This document shows, in pieces, positions 55,192-63,216 of a stretch of DNA of 64,000 nt (positions are counted from its first letter, which is position 1; every line of letters begins with the position of its first letter). The DNA comes from Phycisphaerales bacterium. Its GTDB lineage: Bacteria; Planctomycetota; Phycisphaerae; Sedimentisphaerales; UBA12454. The position numbers and the translations under genes were made by a program. A model generated the notes under the pieces. That model saw only the letters and a program-made list of their open reading frames with translations, was not told the origin of the DNA and made no database searches. Location of the stretch: positions 312,417-376,416 of the forward strand of contig PLMU01000007.1 in NCBI GenBank assembly GCA_003142595.1. The letters are read 5' to 3'.

Positions 55192-56362
55192 TAGCAAAGT
55201 GTTTTTGCGAGCTGACAAACAGGGGTAGTGAGGCGGCCTGGGAAACAACTGAAAAAACGATAAGAGCCGGAATAGAAAAATCATAAAGAACGCCCATCAG
55301 AGCACTTCCCAAAAACCAGCAAATACCGTAGCCTGCGTTAAAGATGCCGTAGCCTGTGCCGCGTTTGACTGTTGGGACAAAATCGGCTACCGCGGCCCTT
55401 ATAATAGATTCCTGTGCGCCCATGCCGACAGACCAGAGCATAATCCCGACGATAATCCATATCGGCGAAAGCGAAAAAGCGAAAATCGCAAAGAGAGACG
55501 AAATCACCACCGCTGTCGCCAGCGAAAGCAGTTTCTTTTTGTCATATAATTTGCCAAAGAAAAGAGCCGCCAGGCCGTCAACACCCATAGCGATTGCGTA
55601 AAGAAGCGGAATCCATTTGTCGGCGAAAATATTGTGCTGTTTTATATGAAACGCAATCAGCGGATAATCGGCAAAACCGGCGGCGACAAGGCCAACGGCA
55701 GCGAGATAAAGCCAGAACGCTTTGGGAAGTTTGACATCCTGTTTGTTATCCTCTGGAGCCTTTTCGAGTTTTTGCGGATGCGGATAAATATTTCGAGCAA
55801 TCAAAAGCACTGTAATCGCCAAACAAGCCGGTATGGCCAAAACCGCAAAGGCATAACGATACGAGCCGTTAATCGCCAGGACAATCATAACAATCAGTGG
55901 GCCGGTCATTGCGCCGATTTGGTCCATCGCCTCGTGAATCCCAAATCCCCATCCCCTGCCGACTGTCGCAGTCGCGTGCGAAAGCATCACATCGCGGGCA
56001 GGTGTTCGAATCGATTTGCCGATTCTCTCGGTTATCATCAGTGCGACCGCCAGCGGCCAATGATGCGTCAGCGCCAGCAGCGGAACCGCCAGAAGATTTA
56101 CCACATATCCGACAATGGTAATAAGCCAGTATCGCCGTGTTTTATCGCTCAATAGGCCCGAAAAATACCTCAGCCCGTATCCCAGCAATTCGCCCAGCCC
56201 TGCCGTTATTCCTACAACTGCCCCTGTTGCGCCGAGGGTGGAAAGATAAGGCCCGGCCAGACTTCTCGCCGATTCATAAGTCATATCCGCAAGAAGGCTG
56301 ACAACCCCAAGCAGCAAAATAAATCTCATTGCCGATTTTCGATTATTATCTATCTGAGCCAT
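55184..56362 (-). CDS. MFS transporter
   Basis: About 392 residues with 11-12 predicted membrane helices and no large loops apart from the central one (about 185-210). The motif between helices 2 and 3, GLLSDKTRRY, is the MFS loop. DMTYESARSLAGPYL near the N-terminus is also seen in a subgroup of bacterial MFS proteins without known substrate. The gap to the antiporter gene upstream is only 50 nt with no clear promoter, so it is probably under the same fluoride riboswitch. An ATG at 56398 is possible. Confidence 0.83.
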   Translation of the reverse strand: MAQIDNNRKSAMRFILLLGVVSLLADMTYESARSLAGPYLSTLGATGAVVGITAGLGELLGYGLRYFSGLLSDKTRRYWLITIVGYVVNLLAVPLLALTHHWPLAVALMITERIGKSIRTPARDVMLSHATATVGRGWGFGIHEAMDQIGAMTGPLIVMIVLAINGSYRYAFAVLAIPACLAITVLLIARNIYPHPQKLEKAPEDNKQDVKLPKAFWLYLAAVGLVAAGFADYPLIAFHIKQHNIFADKWIPLLYAIAMGVDGLAALFFGKLYDKKKLLSLATAVVISSLFAIFAFSLSPIWIIVGIMLWSVGMGAQESIIRAAVADFVPTVKRGTGYGIFNAGYGICWFLGSALMGVLYDFSIPALIVFSVVSQAASLPLFVSSQKHFAKN

Positions 56363-56412
56363 ACAAGTATAAATAAACGATAACTGCAATATTTTCAAGA
56401 CTAATCAATGTG

Positions 56413-57570
56413 TTAACTGCCGTTTTCCAACTCGACAAGGTCTTCTTCTTCGACAGGCATAAACCATTTTTGCGCAATGAATGTGGGTATAACGGCGCTG
56501 GCTATGACTACTCCTACAAGGATTGAATACTGCGTCTGATTAATGATGCCGGCCGTCAAGCCGAATACGCTCGAAATCGTTCCAAATGTAAGACCGGTAC
56601 TCATAAGAAGCGTTGTGTAGATACTGCCGCGCGGAATGTATTTTTTCGCGAGGAAATAAACGCCGATAAATTTTGCTGCAATCTTGAGAATAAAAAGAAT
56701 CAAAAACAGGCCGAATGCCGCAATAATCATCGGGACCGAAACTTTCAATCCGCCGACAATGAAAAATATCGGCGTAATAAACGCATAGGCAACGGTTCGC
56801 AGACGGTTCCTGACAACTTTTGTTTCGCTTGTCTCCTTGAAATGGCCTGACATCAGCAAACCCAAGAAAAACGCCGGCAAAACAGCGTGGCCGTCGCCAA
56901 GTTTGGCGAAATACATAAACAGCAATAGCAGTACGAAAATATATTTTATCTCAGGCTCGATGACTTTGTTTTTTAAGGTGCGGCTGTGAAAAACAAGATG
57001 AGAAAATTTTGTCGCAAATATTATGACGATAACGGAGACGACAAGAAAAACGGCGGTGTAGATAGTAGGTTTGGCGAAAAGAATACTCAAGGCAATAGCG
57101 GTACCCATATCTGTAATGAAAGTGGCGGCCATAAGAAGTTTGCCGATTTCAGTTTTCGACAGGCCTGTTTCCACCAGCACTGAATAAACAACCGCAAGTG
57201 AAGTTGTCGAAAGAGCAGTGCCTGCGATAAGCGATGCCTGCAATGTCCAATGCGCTACATAAAAAGTATAAAGAAAAACTATTGCGAAAGGAAACAGAAA
57301 TGAGCAAGTGCCGATAAGGAAGCTTTCCTTGAATTTTTCCTTCATAAGATGAGTGTCGATTTCGGATCCCGCCAGAAAAGTAAGAACTATGCCGCCGAAA
57401 CCTGCAATGTATAACATCCAATCTTCTGCCTTGAGGCCGAAATAAGCGGCAGCCGCGCCGATAAGAATTTCTATGATGGCGACAGAAAGCCCTGCCTTTA
57501 GGGAGATAATACTCGATAGAAATACCAATAAGCCGACGATTAATGGAACGGCATCAACTTTAATATCCAT
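56413..57570 (-). CDS. CPA2-type cation:proton antiporter under a fluoride riboswitch
   Basis: 385 residues with about 12 membrane helices, of the KefB/NhaS3-like CPA2 family. Visible segments are LAGSEIDTHLMKEKF, ALSTTSLAVVYSVL and FITDMGTAIALSIL, the last holding the aspartate (ITDMGT) at the usual ion site. There is no C-terminal TrkA domain. The leader contains a fluoride aptamer and terminator, so export of ions or protons during fluoride stress is likely; a direct fluoride carrier is not shown. AAGGA precedes the ATG. Confidence 0.88.
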   Translation of the reverse strand: MDIKVDAVPLIVGLLVFLSSIISLKAGLSVAIIEILIGAAAAYFGLKAEDWMLYIAGFGGIVLTFLAGSEIDTHLMKEKFKESFLIGTCSFLFPFAIVFLYTFYVAHWTLQASLIAGTALSTTSLAVVYSVLVETGLSKTEIGKLLMAATFITDMGTAIALSILFAKPTIYTAVFLVVSVIVIIFATKFSHLVFHSRTLKNKVIEPEIKYIFVLLLLFMYFAKLGDGHAVLPAFFLGLLMSGHFKETSETKVVRNRLRTVAYAFITPIFFIVGGLKVSVPMIIAAFGLFLILFILKIAAKFIGVYFLAKKYIPRGSIYTTLLMSTGLTFGTISSVFGLTAGIINQTQYSILVGVVIASAVIPTFIAQKWFMPVEEEDLVELENGS

Positions 57571-57593
57571 AATCCTGTCCTTTCAAAATAAAA

Positions 57594-57618
57594 ACCCCTA
57601 TCACTTTTATGATAGAGG
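57594..57618 (-). terminator. Second hairpin of the antiporter leader
   Basis: Minus-strand stem CCTCTATCA with TGATAGGGG (one G-T pair), loop TAAAAG, followed by TTTTTATTTT, ending just before the Shine-Dalgarno. It directly follows the riboswitch terminator, so the leader holds two terminator-like stems in a row. Confidence 0.6.
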
Positions 57619-57621
57619 CAT

Positions 57622-57652
57622 AAAAAAACCTCTACCTTTGCCGGTAGAGGTT
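57622..57652 (-). terminator. Riboswitch terminator (expression platform)
   Basis: Minus-strand perfect 10-bp stem AACCTCTACC (57652-57643) with GGTAGAGGTT (57636-57627), loop GGCAAA, then TTTTT. Its 5' arm is the 3' end of the fluoride aptamer, so aptamer folding and terminator folding exclude each other. Confidence 0.92.
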
Positions 57653-57697
57653 ATCATCCTTTTTATAGGCGGTTTATTAGGCGAACCTCATCGCCCT
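57641..57697 (-). promoter_or_regulatory. Fluoride riboswitch (crcB motif)
   Basis: The minus strand reads AGGGCGATGAGGTTCGCC, then TAATAAACCGCC, a short A-rich hairpin, and GATGATAACCTCTACC. These match the crcB aptamer core in order and spacing; the known Thermotoga petrophila aptamer has GGGCGAUGAGG, CGCC, AAACUGCC, CUGAUG and CCUCUAC at the same places. GAGG near the 5' end can pair with CCTC near the 3' end as in the known pseudoknot. The CCTCTACC end also forms the 5' arm of the following terminator, so fluoride binding should allow read-through into the antiporter and MFS genes. Confidence 0.93.
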
Positions 57698-57835
57698 ACA
57701 ATCTTCAATTCTAAAGATAAGATATAACGAAATAGTCGTATTTTCAATCTAAAAATAATAAAATTTACATATCAAGCGGCAGTATTATTCATATATGGGC
57801 CGCCAAAGGCAATGGTACCCAGCTTAAGGAACAAC

Positions 57836-58606
57836 TCAGAACGTAATCTGAATCGCCAAATAACCGATAAGAAGATTTGGCCCTTTGATGTCCTGTCCAA
57901 CCGAGAAGAGCAGATGATAGTTTTCTGTAAAATCATAAGTGCCGCCGAAATTCACGCCGGTCCGGCTATCGCCGTTTTCCTCGCTTGGTGTGGCATGAAA
58001 AATTTCTCCGCCGAGCGCGAGTTTTTCCGTAATCTGCCGTTGCAGCACCCAGCCGGTGAACCAATAGTTTTTGTTGCCCTCACCAGGGTTAAGCCAGTAG
58101 CCTCCGCCGCCATAACTCTTCCACTTGCCCCAGCTTTTTTGTCCCCACAAGGGCAAAAATACTTGCGGTTTCCCGTTGCCAAGGCCCTGGTCTTTATTGC
58201 CGGTAGGCATTTCGATAAGGGGAAAAACACCTATTTGCGGCATCTTATCAGTCTCGTGAATGAATCGCCACTTGACACCCAACTCTGTATCGCCATAGCC
58301 GTAATGCCTTTTATCTCCGCGAGGATTGTCATACTCAAAGGGAGTTATTACATGTAACTGTAGGTCTGGTAATGCCCCGTAATTGATTTCGATATGCGGC
58401 GCCGTGACGTTTGTGCCTTTGCGGGTCACAGCAGTTTGGGTGGCAGTGTAAAATTCCCAGTGGTGCAGCTCTACCGGTTCAGGATCATCTGTCAAAAAAG
58501 GAGGGCCTGCCGGTGCTATATTGGTAGTTTGTGCAAAAAAAATCAATAATAATGCAATGAAACAAATTCGCAACTGCAGTAATTTTCCGCACCAGCCCAT
58601 TGTCAT
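57836..58606 (-). CDS. Predicted outer-membrane beta-barrel protein (transporter-like, phenol MetA family pattern)
   Basis: About 256 residues with a signal peptide (LRICFIALLLIFFAQTT) and alternating beta strands rich in aromatic residues. FLTDDPEPVELHHWEFYTAT at the mature start, GYGDTELGVKWRFIHE and FGGTYDFTENYHLLFSVGQDI are features of a family often named MetA-pathway phenol transporter, of uncertain function. The end is YLAIQITF, a typical barrel last strand with C-terminal Phe. The start is taken at 58606 or 58600. The fluoride leader of the antiporter lies beyond its stop. Confidence 0.75.
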   Translation of the reverse strand: MTMGWCGKLLQLRICFIALLLIFFAQTTNIAPAGPPFLTDDPEPVELHHWEFYTATQTAVTRKGTNVTAPHIEINYGALPDLQLHVITPFEYDNPRGDKRHYGYGDTELGVKWRFIHETDKMPQIGVFPLIEMPTGNKDQGLGNGKPQVFLPLWGQKSWGKWKSYGGGGYWLNPGEGNKNYWFTGWVLQRQITEKLALGGEIFHATPSEENGDSRTGVNFGGTYDFTENYHLLFSVGQDIKGPNLLIGYLAIQITF

Positions 58607-58720
58607 ATTACCCCGCTTTTCGCAAGTCCTATTTATACCTTCGCTGCGGTCTTGCATTAAACTACCTCATTGCCGATTTTTTATTATCTTCTATTTATTC
58701 AGTATAAACAATATAACATC

Positions 58721-59764
58721 TCATATAAAGTATTTCTTCTTTATCCAAAGGCTCACATTCACAAGACTAATTAACGCCGGCACTTCAACCAGCGGCCCGA
58801 TAACGGCAGCGAATGCCTGACCGGAGTTAATGCCGAAAACCGCAACCGCTACCGCGATAGCCAATTCGAAATTATTGCTGGCCGCGGTGAAAGACAGCGT
58901 AGCCGATTTGGCATAATTTGCGCCGGCTTTTGCGCTGATATAAAACGTAATAAAAAACATCACTACAAAATAAATCAGCAGCGGAACCGCTATCCGCAGC
59001 ACATCCATCGGCAGCGAAACTATAAATTCGCCTTTAAGGCTGAACATCACAATGATTGTAAAAAGAAGAGCGATCAATGTAATGGGGCTGATTTTAGGGA
59101 TGAATTTATTTTGATACCAGTCTTTGCCTTTAAGATTAATAAGACTAAATCGCGTTATTACTCCTGCGATAAACGGGACGCCGAGATAGACAAAAACGCT
59201 TTTGGCGATTTGAACGATGCTGACATTTACGACAGTCCCCTTCAGGCCGACCATCGGCGGCAGAACCGTAATGAAAACATACGCGTAAACCGAAAAGAAA
59301 AGAACCTGAAAAATAGAATTAAACGCGACAAGTCCCGCGGCATATTCGCTGTCGCCGCCCGCAAGTTCATTCCATACGATAACCATCGCGATGCACCGGG
59401 CAAGGCCGATTAGAATAAGACCAATCATATATTCCGGATAGCCTCGCAGAAATATAATCGCCAGCAAAAACATCAGAACCGGCCCGATGAGCCAGTTCTG
59501 TATCAGAGACAGGCCCAGAATTTTATAATTTTTAAATACTTCGCCAAGCTCTTCATACTTCACCTTGGCCAACGGCGGATACATCATCAGAATTAAACCT
59601 ATCGCGATTGGAATATTCGTTGTGTCATATTGAAATGCGTTCCAGAATTTTACTATCGGCGGATAAAGATACCCTGCCCCGACGCCGATGAACATCGCCA
59701 AAAAAATCCACAGCGTCAGAAATCTGTCGAGAAACGATAAACGTTTTGTTATGCCTGTCGTCAT
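58721..59764 (-). CDS. Arsenite efflux transporter Acr3
   Basis: 347 residues with ten membrane helices of the ACR3 family. The conserved cysteine is in [21 protein letters not shown]-like segment (here [20 protein letters not shown]), with [17 protein letters not shown] before and [20 protein letters not shown] late in the protein. Acr3 exports arsenite using the proton gradient. No arsR or arsC is next to it in the window. Confidence 0.92.
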   Translation of the reverse strand: MTTGITKRLSFLDRFLTLWIFLAMFIGVGAGYLYPPIVKFWNAFQYDTTNIPIAIGLILMMYPPLAKVKYEELGEVFKNYKILGLSLIQNWLIGPVLMFLLAIIFLRGYPEYMIGLILIGLARCIAMVIVWNELAGGDSEYAAGLVAFNSIFQVLFFSVYAYVFITVLPPMVGLKGTVVNVSIVQIAKSVFVYLGVPFIAGVITRFSLINLKGKDWYQNKFIPKISPITLIALLFTIIVMFSLKGEFIVSLPMDVLRIAVPLLIYFVVMFFITFYISAKAGANYAKSATLSFTAASNNFELAIAVAVAVFGINSGQAFAAVIGPLVEVPALISLVNVSLWIKKKYFI

Positions 59765-59781
59765 TGCAATATCCTTAATTT

Positions 59782-60693
59782 TTAATTTTTATTTACGTGT
59801 TCTTGTGCCTTTATTGCCAGTCCTGCTCCTGCAATGAGCAGCAACCCGAAAAACCATTGCGGCCCGTTGAGATGTTCGTTAAACATAGCCTGTGAAACCA
59901 GCAAAACAAGAAACGGCTGAGCCAGAACAACAAGTGTCGGAATAGATGAACCAATTCTCTTTATCGCAGAGTAAAAAGTTACGTGCGCCGCGGATATGCT
60001 TGTCAAAGAACTTAAAATCAGCAAAAACCATATATTTCCTGAAAAGTTTACGCATTGCATAGGTTTTCCAAACCAAAATGCCAAAATGCCCAGTCCTATC
60101 GTCGAATAAATCGATACAATCGTAAAACTTGTTACTGAATCCTCATTTTTCAGCAGTGCCTTTATCGAAATAGTATAAAACGCCCAGCTAATCGCAAAGC
60201 CCAATGTCAAAACTATTCCTATAATAGACGCCTTCGTCGAAAAATCCTGTTTGAAAACCATAACGCCGGCAAGTCCGATTATCACGATAATAAATGAAGC
60301 CCAGAAAGCCCAGCTTTTTACCAGTGGCCTCTCGTCTGCGAAGAAAATTAATGATATTGCTACAGTCCACAGGATTGACGACTTGGATAGCAGCGTAACA
60401 AACGCGGGATTGATATAATAAAATGCAGCGCCCCAGCAGCATTGCACCACGACGTTGATTACTGCTATTATCAGTGCCTTTCGCCAAAGTTCTTTTGAAT
60501 AGAAATCTTTTTTTTGCGAAAGAAAAATAAACGGAAGCATTGTTAAGACAGCAACCACATATCGCAGAAAATTCTGTGTCCAGAAGTCCATATCGGGCGC
60601 GATATATTTTATGATTAACGGCCCCGGCACCCCGCAAAGCAGCGACAGCACGGCAAACGCCGTCCCAGCAAAATTTAATTTCTTATTTTTCAT
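59782..60693 (-). CDS. EamA/DMT-family transporter
   Basis: About 303 residues with ten predicted helices in two EamA halves (about 1-140 and 150-300), for example [21 protein letters not shown] and [31 protein letters not shown]. The substrate is unknown; amino acids or metabolites are usual. It lies 17 nt before the acr3 gene in the same direction. The start is uncertain among ATG at 60738, 60726 and 60693; GGGG lies 7 nt before the last. Confidence 0.83.
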   Translation of the reverse strand: MKNKKLNFAGTAFAVLSLLCGVPGPLIIKYIAPDMDFWTQNFLRYVVAVLTMLPFIFLSQKKDFYSKELWRKALIIAVINVVVQCCWGAAFYYINPAFVTLLSKSSILWTVAISLIFFADERPLVKSWAFWASFIIVIIGLAGVMVFKQDFSTKASIIGIVLTLGFAISWAFYTISIKALLKNEDSVTSFTIVSIYSTIGLGILAFWFGKPMQCVNFSGNIWFLLILSSLTSISAAHVTFYSAIKRIGSSIPTLVVLAQPFLVLLVSQAMFNEHLNGPQWFFGLLLIAGAGLAIKAQEHVNKN

Positions 60694-60759
60694 ATTTGCC
60701 CCATTATTATCATTATTTTCGCCCATAATGCCAATCAAAATTCACAACTTCGGAGCGAT

Positions 60760-60905
60760 TCATCATTGGACGTTGGACGTTCGATGTTGGGTGTTGGACG
60801 TTAAAATTGTTTTGAACATTTGAATTTTGGTAATTTGAATTTGTTTAGGATTTAGATATTAGGATTTAGGATTTATTCCCTTTGTGCCTTTGTGTCTTAG
60901 TGGCT
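60760..60905. repeat. Mosaic of short degenerate repeats
   Basis: Between the EamA and HNH-AP2 genes four repeat types lie end to end. They are TTGGACGTT-like units (60765-60801), ATTTGAATTTTGGTAATTTGAATTTG-type pieces (60818-60843), TTAGGATTTAGATATTAGG-type units (60846-60875) and a CCTTTGTGCCTTTGTGTCTTAGTGGC-type tail (60878-60903). No gene or promoter was seen. Confidence 0.7.
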
Positions 60906-60912
60906 ATAACCA

Positions 60913-61491
60913 TTAAAAATTCAATACTGCGAATCTTCCTCTAAATAGTTTCGCCGCCTCATCGTATGCCTTTGCCGCCTCTATTTCACTGTCAAAATAG
61001 CCCAAATGTTCTTTTGCCCCGTTACGCCTGATACTGGCCCGCCATTTTTTGCGATGTTCGCACCATCGCACGCCGGTATATTTTGAGCTTCCGCCGACCT
61101 TTTCTTTTTTGCGGTTCCAGCTATTCTGCTCCGGCGTTACGCATTGCAGGTTTTCCCTCCGGTTATCCAGCCCGTTATGATTTATATGATCGACATATTT
61201 ATCCCTCGCAGGCCGCATAATCTGCCGGTGCATTTTTATCGTCGTTCTTTTGTAATTTTCATTATAGCCCGGCCGAACAGCGTAAAAAGTATGCCCCCCG
61301 TTTACTGCGTACCATTTATATTTGTTTAGTTCCTCGAAATCTTCCGGCTCGACTATAGCATATTGATTTTGCGTCAGTTTTATTTTGCGGTACGGATGCC
61401 CGCATTTCAATTTTCGCCAGCGCAGCAAAAACCACACGCCAATAAGCGCAACGACATCCTGATAATAATATGTGAAATATGATTTCTGCAT
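60913..61491 (-). CDS. HNH endonuclease with C-terminal AP2 domain
   Basis: About 192 residues. The HNH_3 part (about 85-140) shows MHRQIMRP, YVDHINHNGLDNRRENLQ and VTPEQNSWNR; the AP2 DNA-binding part (about 142-192) is SSKYTGVRWCEHRKKW, RASIRRNGAKEHLGYFDS and AAKAYDEAAKLF. This pair is typical of homing endonucleases of phage and free-standing mobile genes. The start is weak: 61491 (MQKSYFTYY) has no clear ribosome-binding site and a frame extension runs to 61533 inside the hairpin array. It may be in part decayed. Confidence 0.82.
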   Translation of the reverse strand: MQKSYFTYYYQDVVALIGVWFLLRWRKLKCGHPYRKIKLTQNQYAIVEPEDFEELNKYKWYAVNGGHTFYAVRPGYNENYKRTTIKMHRQIMRPARDKYVDHINHNGLDNRRENLQCVTPEQNSWNRKKEKVGGSSKYTGVRWCEHRKKWRASIRRNGAKEHLGYFDSEIEAAKAYDEAAKLFRGRFAVLNF

Positions 61492-61521
61492 GGGGAATGA
61501 ATTGTCGAAGCGAAGCGGAGA

Positions 61522-61762
61522 CCCCCGCCCCAATGAAGTTCTCCGATTTAATTTTCTTTTCCGCAGAAAAGGAAATTGCGGGGGTAAATTTGTTTAGCCC
61601 CCACTTTCAGTGGGGGTCCGTGGTTAGCCCCCGGACCTGCCTGCCCTGTGAGATGCCGCAGCTATCTCATCGGGGTGCCGGGGGTTCGTTAAATGTTTAG
61701 CCCCCAGACGTGTCTGGGGGTTGCTTTTAATAATCCGAAAGCCCCCAAGTTCATCTTGGGGG
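61522..61762. repeat. Array of five C5/G5 hairpins
   Basis: Five inverted repeats in 241 nt, each starting CCCCC and ending GGGGG: 61522-61584 (long loop), 61598-61616 (8-bp stem), 61628-61684 (with a nested TGAGAT/ATCTCA hairpin), 61701-61720 (9-bp stem) and 61742-61762 (8-bp stem). Three are preceded by TTAG. No T-runs follow, so they are not simple terminators. Confidence 0.85.
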
Positions 61763-61801
61763 TTCACCGTATACAAAATACAGTTCTCTACCCTTATGCA
61801 G

Positions 61802-61909
61802 AACTTGCGCGCTTTTGCAAAAAAATGACCAATAATTTTTTGTCCACAATTCGCAACTTGTTGTAGTCAAACGAGATAAATTTTTTTATTTTTTTGAAGC
61901 GCGCAAGTT
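61802..61909. repeat. 108-bp interval with 13-bp inverted ends
   Basis: AACTTGCGCGCTT (61802-61814) and AAGCGCGCAAGTT (61897-61909) are perfect inverted repeats, a rare GC-rich pair in an AT-rich gap. The interior has no reading frame. No flanking duplication was found. The ends differ from those of the elements at 33439 and 36430. Confidence 0.75.
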
Positions 61910-61970
61910 TTTACATGCGCTTTTTGTAAAAAATATCCTCTAAATCATACCCCCTATACCCTAATTTTCC

Positions 61971-62024
61971 CTTTGTTTTTTAGCTTTTTAAGGATATAAT
62001 TTATCCCAATAATAAAAAACAAAG
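61971..62024. promoter_or_regulatory. Nested palindromes over the promoter of the wHTH-HNH gene
   Basis: A 12-bp inverted repeat, CTTTGTTTTTTA (61971-61982) with TAAAAAACAAAG (62013-62024), encloses a second one, GGATA-N5-TATCC (61992-62006). TATAAT (61995-62000) is in its middle, with TTGTTT (61973-61978) 16 nt before as a -35 box. The start codon is at 62092. Confidence 0.7.
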
Positions 62025-62091
62025 AAACATAACAAGTAATTTAGAATATTGAAACTAGCAAATACTTATTTAGTAGTCAGAGAATCAAGCA

Positions 62092-62742
62092 ATGACGGAG
62101 AATTGGAAAAAGATTTATCAAGATATAGAAGACTTGCTCTTTCCACAGTATAAAATTGATGTCCAAGAGCGAGCATTGTACTACTATCTTCTTCGCCAAA
62201 CTCGTCTTCATGACGTCGAATCAACAACTATACCAATTCCCCAAATGGCTTCTGCGTTGGATTTTTCAAATTATACAGCGCGTGGAAGAATCCGATCGCT
62301 TAATAATAAAGGTTGCATAAAAATAGAGCAGACTAGAAAAGGTTATATAGTCAAGGTCTTGTTGCCTGAAGAATTGGGTTTAGAAGTTCCGCAAAAAACC
62401 ATCATTGAAGTTGATATTGAAACATTAGATTTTTTTACAAGCCGTAAGTACGTTACCCAGTTGATCAAAAGAGAGCAAGGACGCTGTTTTTACTGTTTGA
62501 AAGAAATTTCAACTGACACTTGCGAACTCGACCACGTTATTCCACAAGTGAATGACGGTAATAATTCTTATAAAAATATTGTGGCAGCCTGCCACAAATG
62601 TAATACCAGGAAACAAGGACAAACTACAGAAAACTTTTTGAGATCTTTGTATCGCCAAGATTTGCTTTCTGATGTTGAGTTTGAAGATAGATTAAAAGCC
62701 TTAGAGGCATTACGAAGTGGTAAACTGGTTCCTGAAATTTAA
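62092..62742 (+). CDS. Winged-helix/HNH endonuclease protein
   Basis: 216 residues. The N-terminal part (about 20-100) looks like a winged helix: ERALYYYLLRQTRLHD, IPIPQMASALDFSNYTARG (helix-turn-helix), LNNKGCIKIEQTRKG (wing). The C-terminal part (about 130-190) is an HNH zinc unit, GRCFYCLKEI, CELDHVIPQVNDGNNSY and CHKCNTRKQG. Codons are A/T-rich compared with the housekeeping genes. Function unknown; the palindromic promoter suggests that it binds its own operator. An 18-bp tandem duplication follows its stop. Confidence 0.8.
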   Translation: MTENWKKIYQDIEDLLFPQYKIDVQERALYYYLLRQTRLHDVESTTIPIPQMASALDFSNYTARGRIRSLNNKGCIKIEQTRKGYIVKVLLPEELGLEVPQKTIIEVDIETLDFFTSRKYVTQLIKREQGRCFYCLKEISTDTCELDHVIPQVNDGNNSYKNIVAACHKCNTRKQGQTTENFLRSLYRQDLLSDVEFEDRLKALEALRSGKLVPEI

Positions 62743-62752
62743 ACGACCTTTA

Positions 62753-62800
62753 GGAATAATAGGGGACGTTGGAATAATAGGGGACGTTTACCTATTTTTT
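62753..62800 (+). repeat. 18-bp tandem duplication with a terminator-like end
   Basis: GGAATAATAGGGGACGTT occurs twice in a row (62753-62770 and 62771-62788). The second copy runs into TACCTATTTTTTT, so AATAGG...CCTATT forms a 6-bp stem before a T-run, which can end the HNH gene. Confidence 0.75.
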
Positions 62801-62838
62801 TAATCTTAATATGTCATTTTGCACTTTGATTTTTGAGA

Positions 62839-63162
62839 TTATTTTTTATCGTCTGAGTCTGATACTTCCAATTTAATCATAAACATACACCATAGCATTA
62901 ATAATGATATTATCAGAAATATTATGTTTATTAAATCTTTTGTAGCTTCTATTTTTGAAACCAGTAAACTAATAAAAAGAAGACAGCCGCTAATGCACCC
63001 TATATTTATCATTCTCCAAGGCCACTTTGACCAGATAAGAAGTTTTCCGCAATTAGGACAAGGCGAGGATTTTCTAAAACCAGTCCAACTAGTAAACTTG
63101 AATCTTTGTCTCCAACTTATTCGTTTGCCGCAAGAAGGACAATAATATTTTGATATCGTCAT
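62839..63162 (-). CDS. Zinc-ribbon membrane protein
   Basis: 107 residues. A CPSCGKR and a CPNCGKL pair (residues 8-11 and 35-38) form a rubredoxin-like zinc ribbon. Two membrane helices follow (about 52-70 and 78-95), then an acidic end SDSDDKK. Not recognised further; small zinc-ribbon membrane proteins of this type are widespread and without known function. No ribosome-binding site of note. Confidence 0.7.
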   Translation of the reverse strand: MTISKYYCPSCGKRISWRQRFKFTSWTGFRKSSPCPNCGKLLIWSKWPWRMINIGCISGCLLFISLLVSKIEATKDLINIIFLIISLLMLWCMFMIKLEVSDSDDKK

Positions 63163-63216
63163 AATTTCACCTATTTTTAGCCTAATACATACAACAATAT
63201 AATAGCAGCAATTCTT

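Noticed and set aside
55103-55228. Short frame after the DUF4041 gene (about 41 codons)
   Set aside because: It runs through the two-way terminator and into the MFS gene on the other strand, with no clear start signal.
61522-61762. Hairpin array as a CRISPR array
   Set aside because: Units are not of equal sequence or spacing, there are no spacers, and no cas genes are present.
61802-61909. GC-rich inverted-end interval as a copy of the 33439/36430 element
   Set aside because: The length is equal (108 bp), but the ends and interior do not match, and it does not reach a start codon.
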